From Candidatus Cloacimonas sp. SDB (GTDB taxonomy: Bacteria; Cloacimonadota; Cloacimonadia; Cloacimonadales; TCS61), in assembly GCA_001412425.1 (NCBI GenBank), contig LKUH01000452.1, positions 1 through 12,030 on the forward strand: a DNA stretch of 12,030 bases, read 5' to 3'. The notes below the pieces were generated by a model, which saw nothing but the letters and a program-made list of their open reading frames with translations, was not told the origin of the DNA and did no database searches. This document shows positions 1 through 5,917 of the stretch, in pieces (position 1 is the first letter of the stretch; each line of letters starts with the position of its first letter). Made by a program: the position numbers and the translations under genes.

Positions 1-2534
1 TCCTGGTAAAGGATATTACGGAACGAAAAAAAGCTGAATTGATCCAGCAGACTATTTTTAAGATTGCTACAGCTATTAACAAAATTTCTGAGATCGATGA
101 ACTTTTTCAGTTTATTCAAGTTACCCTGCATGATATAATTGATACTGAAAATTTTTATATAGCTTTGTATAATAAGGAGGATAATACGATCTCACTTCCC
201 TACCTGAAAGATGCCAGAGAAGATGTTTCCAGAATACCTGTGGAAGGAACTTTTACCGGTTATGTTATTCGTACGGGAAAATCCCTTCTGGCTGATGAAA
301 AATTGCAGAAAAAACTAATCGATTCCGGAGAGCTGGGTAGTGTGGGATCTCCCTCCAAAATCTGGCTGGGAGTACCTTTAAGATCAAAATCTGAAATTAT
401 TGGAGTTATTGCAGTCCAAAGCTATGAAAATCCCAATTTGTATGATGAAACTGACAGGAACATCCTGGAAATAATATCGTATCAGATAGCCCAGGTAATT
501 CTCAGGAAAAAGTATGAAATCGAGTTGAAAACAGCTAAAATTGCTGCTGAAGATGCAGCCAGAGCTAAAGCAGACTTTCTGGCTTCCATGAGTCATGAGA
601 TCAGAACACCAATGAACGGTGTTGTGGGTATGACAGGTCTGCTGATGGATACTGAATTAGATCCCGAGCAGAAAGAATATGTCGACACGATCAGATTAAG
701 CAGTGAAAGCCTTTTAACCATTATCAATGATATTCTGGACTTTTCCAAGATCGAATCAGGAAAAATGGATCTGGAATACCAGCCTTTTGACCTCAGGAGC
801 TGTATTGAAGAAACTTATGACCTTATCTCCACACACGCTAAGGAAAAACAACTTGATCTGCTTTACCTGCTCGAACCGGATGTTCCTGCTTTTATCGTTG
901 GTGATATTACCAGATTAAGGCAGGTCCTGGTTAACCTGGTAAATAATGCTGTGAAATTTACAGAAGCAGGTGAAATCTATATTAATGTAAGAAAAATAGG
1001 CAACGAAGAGGATAAAATGATCCTGGAATTCTCAGTGCAGGATACTGGAATTGGAATTCCCCAGGATAGATTGGATAGGTTATTTAAAGCATTTTCACAA
1101 GTTGATTCTTCCACAACCAGAAAGTATGGAGGTACGGGTCTGGGACTGGCGATCTGCAAAAGAATAACCGAGATGATGGGTGGTGATATCTGGGTTGAAA
1201 GCAAGTTAGGTAAAGGATCAAAATTCTTTTTCACCATTAAGGTTAAAGCCTCTTCTGTAAAAGGGAAAAAAGATAATAAAGAAAAAGTGAAGCAGCTTAA
1301 AGATATACGGGTATTGATAGTAGATGATAATGAAACAAACCGCAAGATCCTGTCTATCCAGTGTCGCAACTGGAAAATGGATCCTGTGGCAGTTAAATCG
1401 GGTTTCGCAGCACTTGAAATTCTAACAAAAGATAATAATTTCGATATTGGAATTTTAGATATGCATATGCCCGGAATGGATGGTGCTGAGCTTGCAGTAA
1501 AGATCAGGGAGAAGTATAATGAAACTGATTTTCCGCTTATAATGCTGAGTTCGGTAGGCAGACCCAAAGAAATAAAAATAGCTGAAAACATTATTAATGT
1601 TTATCTTTCTAAACCTGTGAAACAATCACAATTATTCGATTCCCTGATTAATCTGGTGGGAGGTAAATTAAAAATGCAGGATCAAAGTTCGAAATCGGGC
1701 AAGGTGCTTGATGAAAAAATGGCAGAGGATAACCCTCTTAGAATATTATTAGTGGAAGATAATGTAATTAATCAGAAGATCGCTTTAAGGATTTTACAGA
1801 AAATGGGTTATAAAGCAGATCTGGCTGCTAACGGACTGGAAGCTCTGGAGGCAGTGGAAAGACAGATATATGATATGGTCTTCATGGATGTACAGATGCC
1901 GGAAATGGATGGTCTGGAAGCAACACGTCGCCTGGTAAGAAAATATCCACCGAGCCAGAGACCTAAAATAATTGCTATGACAGCAAATGCGATGAAAGAA
2001 GACAAAGAAGCCTGTCTTGATGCAGGGATGGATGATTATATTTCCAAACCGGTCCAAATCCAGGAATTGCGGGACAAAATTCAGAAGTGGGGTGATATTC
2101 TGACTCCTCTGAAGAAGAACAACAAACAGAATAATCGCAGCAATGAGGTTATGGACTGGAAAATGATCGATTCTATCAGAAATCTTGATATAGGAGAAGA
2201 AGAAGGTAATCTGCTCTATGATTTGATTGAGGGTTTTATAGCTGAATATCCTGAAGTGGTAACTGAGCTTAAATCTGCTGTTAAAAAGCAGGATGCAGAA
2301 AAAATAAACAGTATAGCTCATAAGCTTAAAGGTGGCGGGGCTAATCTGGGTGCGAAAGGATTTGCTAAAGTCTGTTATCAGATAGAATTACGAGGTAAGG
2401 AAAACAGACTTGATGACGTTGAGGAATGGGTAGCTAAAATGCAGCCTGTGCTGGAAGAAACCTTAAAGTATTACAAAGAGTATTTTAGCACTATGAATAA
2501 AAACTTTGATATTCAAATCGCTAATAATTCTTAA
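1..2534 (+). CDS. Hybrid sensor histidine kinase, PAS(end)-GAF-HisKA-HATPase-REC-REC-HPt, 5' partial
   Basis: This is a multi-step phosphorelay sensor kinase truncated by the left window edge. The first possible start is a TTG at 39, but the frame is open to base 3 and encodes LVKDITERKKAEL, a typical end of a PAS/PAC domain, so the true start lies upstream. Numbering from TTG39 as residue 1: GAF domain about 8-155; HisKA with H-box SMSHEIRTPMNG and phospho-acceptor His186; HATPase with N-box (about Asn303), DTGIGIP (335) and GTGLGL (365); receiver 1 with Asp429/Asp430 and phospho-Asp474 in DMHMPGMDG; receiver 2 with Glu573/Asp574, phospho-Asp617 in MDVQMPEMDG and Lys670; C-terminal HPt with His761 in IAHKLKGGGANLGA. 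All key residues are intact. The visible part has no membrane segment, so it is cytoplasmic or anchored by the missing N-terminus. The signal and the output regulator are unknown. An M42 peptidase gene follows 11 bp downstream. Confidence 0.95.
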   Translation, partial: LVKDITERKKAELIQQTIFKIATAINKISEIDELFQFIQVTLHDIIDTENFYIALYNKEDNTISLPYLKDAREDVSRIPVEGTFTGYVIRTGKSLLADEKLQKKLIDSGELGSVGSPSKIWLGVPLRSKSEIIGVIAVQSYENPNLYDETDRNILEIISYQIAQVILRKKYEIELKTAKIAAEDAARAKADFLASMSHEIRTPMNGVVGMTGLLMDTELDPEQKEYVDTIRLSSESLLTIINDILDFSKIESGKMDLEYQPFDLRSCIEETYDLISTHAKEKQLDLLYLLEPDVPAFIVGDITRLRQVLVNLVNNAVKFTEAGEIYINVRKIGNEEDKMILEFSVQDTGIGIPQDRLDRLFKAFSQVDSSTTRKYGGTGLGLAICKRITEMMGGDIWVESKLGKGSKFFFTIKVKASSVKGKKDNKEKVKQLKDIRVLIVDDNETNRKILSIQCRNWKMDPVAVKSGFAALEILTKDNNFDIGILDMHMPGMDGAELAVKIREKYNETDFPLIMLSSVGRPKEIKIAENIINVYLSKPVKQSQLFDSLINLVGGKLKMQDQSSKSGKVLDEKMAEDNPLRILLVEDNVINQKIALRILQKMGYKADLAANGLEALEAVERQIYDMVFMDVQMPEMDGLEATRRLVRKYPPSQRPKIIAMTANAMKEDKEACLDAGMDDYISKPVQIQELRDKIQKWGDILTPLKKNNKQNNRSNEVMDWKMIDSIRNLDIGEEEGNLLYDLIEGFIAEYPEVVTELKSAVKKQDAEKINSIAHKLKGGGANLGAKGFAKVCYQIELRGKENRLDDVEEWVAKMQPVLEETLKYYKEYFSTMNKNFDIQIANNS

Positions 2535-2535
2535 C

Positions 2536-2542
2536 GGAGGGG
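2536..2542 (+). promoter_or_regulatory. Shine-Dalgarno of the M42 peptidase gene
   Basis: GGAGGGG lies just after the kinase stop codon (TAA at 2532-2534) and 3-5 nt before a TTG at 2546. It is the strongest ribosome binding site in the window and justifies the TTG start. The two + strand genes are separated only by this site, which suggests co-transcription. Confidence 0.8.
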
Positions 2543-2545
2543 AAA

Positions 2546-3607
2546 TTGGATAGAATTGATCTTCTTAAAAAACTCACTACCACACCGGGGATTTCCGGGC
2601 ACGAAAGCCTGATAAAGCAGATCATGATAGAGCAGCTTGGAACATCAGCTTCTTATTATTCAGATAATCTGGGATCAGTGTTTTTCAGGTTCGAAAGTGA
2701 AGAAAGCCCTAAAATAATGTTCATAGCTCATATGGATGAAATAGGTTTTATTGTAGCTGATATACTCGATTCCGGATTCATCAAAATGCAACCCATTGGT
2801 GGATGGAATCCAAATACATTGCTGTCCTCACCTGTCGAGATTGTAACATCAGACGGAAAGCGCCACGCCGGTATCATTGGCTCCATTCCGGTGCATTTTA
2901 AGAAAGGATCTGATTCGGATCTTGATATAAACAGCATGTTTGTTGATATAGGAGCCGTTTCCCAAAAAGATGCGGAAGAAAATTTTGGCATAGCGCTGGG
3001 GGATCAGATTGTTCCTAAAACCAACTGCACTTATATTGGCCAAAACAGAAGATTATTTTCCAAAGCTTTTGATGATCGTGCCGGAATAGCTGCAGTAATT
3101 GAATTGGGTAGATTTCTGGCAGACAATGAACATCCAAATACAGTATATTGTGTAGGTTCAGTGCAGGAAGAAGTGGGGTGCCGGGAGGCTACATCAATCG
3201 CCTATCGTACCGATGCTGATGTGTGCTTTGTTCTGGAAGGCGCTCCGGCTGATGATATTCCCGGTATTCCTTACAGTAGTCAGACAGCTCTTGGTAAAGG
3301 AGTTCATGTCAGATTATTTGATCCTACCATGATCGTGAAAAAGAAATTGAAGGATTTTGTTATTGATGTTGCTGAAAAAAATAAAATCAAATATCAATTA
3401 GCTGTAAGGAAAGGTGGAGGTACCGATGGAAAACAACTTCATCTTGCCAACAGAGGGATTCCTGCCATTGTTCTGGGTGTTCCCGTCCGCTACGCTCACA
3501 GCCATAATTGCAGTATCAGTATGGATGACTTTGATGAACTTGTGAAACTGATCAATGCCATCGCAAAGAATTTGGACCAGGCTGCCCTGGAAAAGATATT
3601 GAGCTGA
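2546..3607 (+). CDS. M42 family metallopeptidase (FrvX / glutamyl aminopeptidase-like)
   Basis: Predicted cytoplasmic di-metal aminopeptidase of family M42, whose members often form large tetrahedral (TET) assemblies that trim peptides from the N-terminus. The 353-residue length is normal for the family. Visible motifs: AHMDEIG with metal ligand His62; FDDRAG with the bridging Asp (176); QEEVGCREA with the general base Glu208 and ligand Glu209; LEGAPADDIPG, where Glu231 occupies the position that is Asp in many M42 enzymes; GGTDGKQLHLANRGIP; and RYAHSHN with the terminal His ligand (318). It starts with PGISGHE near the N-terminus, as in relatives. There is no signal peptide. The TTG start is chosen because of the GGAGGGG just upstream. 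It probably shares a transcript with the kinase gene, but a functional link to it is not evident. Substrate specificity cannot be read from the sequence; M42 annotations such as endoglucanase are historical. Confidence 0.93.
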   Translation: MDRIDLLKKLTTTPGISGHESLIKQIMIEQLGTSASYYSDNLGSVFFRFESEESPKIMFIAHMDEIGFIVADILDSGFIKMQPIGGWNPNTLLSSPVEIVTSDGKRHAGIIGSIPVHFKKGSDSDLDINSMFVDIGAVSQKDAEENFGIALGDQIVPKTNCTYIGQNRRLFSKAFDDRAGIAAVIELGRFLADNEHPNTVYCVGSVQEEVGCREATSIAYRTDADVCFVLEGAPADDIPGIPYSSQTALGKGVHVRLFDPTMIVKKKLKDFVIDVAEKNKIKYQLAVRKGGGTDGKQLHLANRGIPAIVLGVPVRYAHSHNCSISMDDFDELVKLINAIAKNLDQAALEKILS

Positions 3608-3641
3608 TTTTTTAAATTATAAATCCTCAAAAGTATTTGCT
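3608..3641. other. Short convergent intergenic spacer, no clear terminator
   Basis: These 34 bp separate the stop codons of two converging genes. The stretch is AT-rich, with a weak TTTAAATTATAAA dyad and a T-run immediately after the M42 stop, but no GC-rich stem. Either termination is Rho-type or the transcripts run into each other. Confidence 0.5.
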
Positions 3642-5420
3642 CTATTTCAGCTGGATCTTTCCGGTTATTTGATTGGAAGGTGACCGGAGTGAATATTTGT
3701 AAATACCTTCTGGTAAGGGATTATCATAAATATCTAAAAGATGAATTGGAAGCGAGTTTTTACCTGGATTCAGGTTCTCAAATTCAAAGGATCTGATAAA
3801 ATTATCTTCAGCATCGTAAATTTCCAGATGAACTGTTTCAGTTCTTCGCAGCAAAATATCAACTGTATATGACAAATAATCCATTCTGAATGAGTCTATC
3901 TGGATTGAGTAAGAAAGCTCAACTTCACCTGTATTTGTCAGAATCAGCGAATTTGAAGCTGATGAATCTGGCGGCAACTCCACATAGAGGCTGTCCGGTT
4001 GGATTTGGAGAGGAGAGCTCGATCCAACTGTATAGGAATGAGGATCATAACTTCCCATATAAGGATGATCTACACTTTTTCCCGCTTGATCAACTGCATG
4101 CAGATAATATTCTATCAGATCAGTTTCGTTTTGGGAAGGAATTAGAGCCTGGTAAGCATTACTACTTTGATGAATAAGGGGAACAGAATTCCAGTCACTG
4201 CCATTTACTCGAAAGTATACCTTCAATGAATCCGAAATCACTTCATTTCCGCTATAGGGAATAATAAGAGCTTCCAAAAGGCAGCTTTCGTTCTCAAAGA
4301 TGGTCTGGTTGACCGGATAATGCCGAATATCCAGCATTTCTAGATCGGCAATGCCTTTAGCACGGCAATGCAAAGCATCGGTAGATTCCCATGATCCGGT
4401 AAACGGCAGCACTTCATACCCGGGCATGGCTGTTTGATAAAGAGCTACAGCATCATCATCCCAGGAAGATCCGGTTACCGGGAGCAAAACTTTCCTGTTA
4501 AGAATTAAGGAATTAGTATAAGGCTCATCGTCAGGAGTGTAGACCCGGTAGATCTGGTAGGGTGTTCCATAGGAAGTTGTTTGCTCAGAGAAATAATTCA
4601 CCACTGCTTCAATTTCATCGTACTGGGCATGGGATTCCGGAACTGAGCGGATCAGCACTTTATCAACTGCCAGAAATTTCCCCCAGCAGTCAATATGATC
4701 GATATAGGTATTATTGGGATCAGGGATCAGATGATAAGTATCAATTCCCAGATAAGACTGAACAAGGCTGTCAATTTGTGTTTGGGACAAAAGAGGATTT
4801 TCCTCCAGCACCAGGTCGGAAGAAGCTGAAATGCCATACGCATCGGTCATATAATTTCCGCCCGTATGGATAAGATTCATGCCAAAAACTGCGATATCAA
4901 AAAAATCAGCTACAGCCAGCGGCACATCATCATCGTCTGGTCTGGGCCGGTTGTAGGGGAAATTGACTATACCGATCTGGTTATTTCCATAGGCAACGAA
5001 CCAGGGTCCGTAATCTCTGGTCCAGTAGGAATTTGTGGTCGCATGAATAAACTCGCAGTTATTCAGATTTACACCATTGTTATTGTATTGGTTGGTGACA
5101 TAATTTTCCTGAGTTTGATCTCTCACCAGCGTATAGACAACTGCATCTTCGGACATTTCAGCAATTATCTCGTACGAAATTCCCCAGGGATATCTGATAA
5201 GTACACCCTGCATTTGCTCGAATTCAGCGATATTCCTAACAGGAGCTGTAGGAGGTTCGGTCTCATAAAAATCTCTTCCGACAGAATCTTTGTTCAGTAG
5301 TTCTTCAGCAGTGAAATAATGGGGCAGAGAAGTTTCGGAATTTACAGGTTCTCCTGCTAAGGGTAATAGCAGAAATATTAAAGGAAGGAAAATTCCGGAT
5401 TTCAAGAGATTTTTATTCAT
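3642..5420 (-). CDS. Secreted PPAD-like peptidylarginine deiminase, second paralog, with degenerate C-terminal sorting-like domain
   Basis: Predicted exported enzyme converting peptidyl-arginine to citrulline (PAD_porph superfamily). Residues 1-28 form a signal peptide (MNKNLLKSGIFLPLIFLLLP). The catalytic domain (about 55-365) has TRDYGPW with Asp136, NRPRP with Arg158/Arg160, HTGGNYMTD, YIDHIDCWGK with His242 and Asp244, YTNS with Asn303, and DALHCRAKG with nucleophile Cys352. Recalled PPAD positions Asp130, Arg152, Arg154, His236, Asp238 and Asn297 all match with a constant offset of 6; Cys352 shows a 5-residue deletion. An Ig-like domain follows (about 366-465, ending HPYMGSYDPHSY). After a second short beta-rich stretch, residues about 516-592 look like a FlgD-Ig or T9SS sorting domain (VHLEIYDAEDN, then LPEGIYKYSL, end KIQLK), but NYPNPFNP and WDG are missing. 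The ATG overlaps the stop of the upstream small gene by 8 bp, with AAGGAA 8 nt before it, suggesting translational coupling. Citrullination and export are inferred from homology. Confidence 0.92.
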   Translation of the reverse strand: MNKNLLKSGIFLPLIFLLLPLAGEPVNSETSLPHYFTAEELLNKDSVGRDFYETEPPTAPVRNIAEFEQMQGVLIRYPWGISYEIIAEMSEDAVVYTLVRDQTQENYVTNQYNNNGVNLNNCEFIHATTNSYWTRDYGPWFVAYGNNQIGIVNFPYNRPRPDDDDVPLAVADFFDIAVFGMNLIHTGGNYMTDAYGISASSDLVLEENPLLSQTQIDSLVQSYLGIDTYHLIPDPNNTYIDHIDCWGKFLAVDKVLIRSVPESHAQYDEIEAVVNYFSEQTTSYGTPYQIYRVYTPDDEPYTNSLILNRKVLLPVTGSSWDDDAVALYQTAMPGYEVLPFTGSWESTDALHCRAKGIADLEMLDIRHYPVNQTIFENESCLLEALIIPYSGNEVISDSLKVYFRVNGSDWNSVPLIHQSSNAYQALIPSQNETDLIEYYLHAVDQAGKSVDHPYMGSYDPHSYTVGSSSPLQIQPDSLYVELPPDSSASNSLILTNTGEVELSYSIQIDSFRMDYLSYTVDILLRRTETVHLEIYDAEDNFIRSFEFENLNPGKNSLPIHLLDIYDNPLPEGIYKYSLRSPSNQITGKIQLK

Positions 5421-5895
5421 TCAACTTGTTCCTTATTTCAGTTTCCGAATAGTAAGCAGTTATACGGTAGAAATCCTTTTCCGAACCCGCAGTATCGATA
5501 AAAGAGTTATCAGGTGAATCTCCGATCAGGACAAATTCGCTGTCAGGATTATCTGCTCGGTAAATTTTATAACCCTCACTGCCCGGAACAGTTTCCCAGC
5601 TTAAATAAACGAGTCCTGCCGAAATGATGATTTCCACATTAAGAGGTGCAGCTAAAAATAGGGGGATGATTCTCAACCGGATAGGAATCGAAATAGTAGT
5701 AGAATTATTTTTTAAAACATTAAGATAATAGTCATATACGCCGAAATCCAATTGAGAAGTGTCATAATTGATGTTTAGGGTGTCGGACTCTCCTCCATTC
5801 AGCGTTCCTGAATAACTGTCCAGACTTACTATATCGGAGTATAAACAAATACAGCTCAATAAAATGAGCTGTATTGTTATGATCTTTATTTTCAT
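5413..5895 (-). CDS. Small exported protein with Ig/BACON-like repeat and fibronectin-III-like domain
   Basis: A 160-residue protein of unknown function. Residues 1-20 are a hydrophobic export signal (MKIKIITIQLILLSCICLYS). LLSC at 12-15 weakly resembles a lipobox, so a lipoprotein is possible but not convincing. Residues 22-76 (SGTLNGGESDTLNINY then FGVYDYYLNV) match the last Ig-like repeat before the sorting domain in the two large upstream-encoded proteins. Residues about 83-150 resemble a fibronectin type III domain (VYLSW, GYKIYRADN, DFYRITAYY). It has no catalytic motif and no sorting domain. The gene starts 22 bp after the first PPAD-like gene and overlaps the second by 8 bp, so it is within the operon. 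No good Shine-Dalgarno precedes the ATG; the upstream sequence is CTGTAAAAATAATTAC. It could be an accessory or binding subunit, or a fragment left by rearrangement between paralogs. Confidence 0.75.
   Translation of the reverse strand: MKIKIITIQLILLSCICLYSDIVSLDSYSGTLNGGESDTLNINYDTSQLDFGVYDYYLNVLKNNSTTISIPIRLRIIPLFLAAPLNVEIIISAGLVYLSWETVPGSEGYKIYRADNPDSEFVLIGDSPDNSFIDTAGSEKDFYRITAYYSETEIRNKLNE
5429..5434 (-). promoter_or_regulatory. Shine-Dalgarno of the second PPAD-like gene
   Basis: The minus strand reads AAGGAA followed by 8 nt and the ATG at 5420. The site is inside the 3' end of the small upstream gene, which supports coupled translation and an independent start for the downstream enzyme. 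Confidence 0.6.
5848..5875 (-). other. Perfect 11-bp inverted repeat near the start of the small gene
   Basis: The minus strand reads AATACAGCTCA, a 6-nt loop TTTTAT, then TGAGCTGTATT, starting 21 nt into the coding sequence of the small exported protein. It would form an 11-bp RNA hairpin. The run of T after the stem is weak (TGTTTATA), so a terminator is doubtful. It could be an mRNA-stability or attenuating element between the two PPAD-like genes. Confidence 0.5.
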
Positions 5896-5917
5896 GTAAT
5901 TATTTTTACAGATCAGA

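Noticed and set aside
977..1591. A 204-codon open frame on the minus strand inside the kinase gene
   Set aside because: It is antisense to the conserved HATPase and receiver 1 coding sequence and its translation has no recognisable domain.
1794..2321. A 175-codon open frame on the minus strand inside the kinase gene
   Set aside because: It is antisense to the intact receiver 2 and HPt coding region; the translation is rich in Phe, Ile and His, typical of a shadow frame.
3602..3652. Terminator hairpin between the converging genes
   Set aside because: Only a 6-bp AGCTGA/TCAGCT pairing with a loop of about 39 nt was found, which is too weak to call.
3642..5420. Agmatine deiminase (putrescine pathway)
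   Set aside because: The protein has a signal peptide, NRPRP arginines, an Ig-like domain and the DALHC motif of PPAD, not the cytoplasmic single-domain layout of agmatine deiminases.
5413..5895. The small gene and the second PPAD-like gene as one frameshifted gene
   Set aside because: The second enzyme has its own signal peptide, start codon and AAGGAA site, and aligns from its N-terminus with the first paralog, so no joining is needed.
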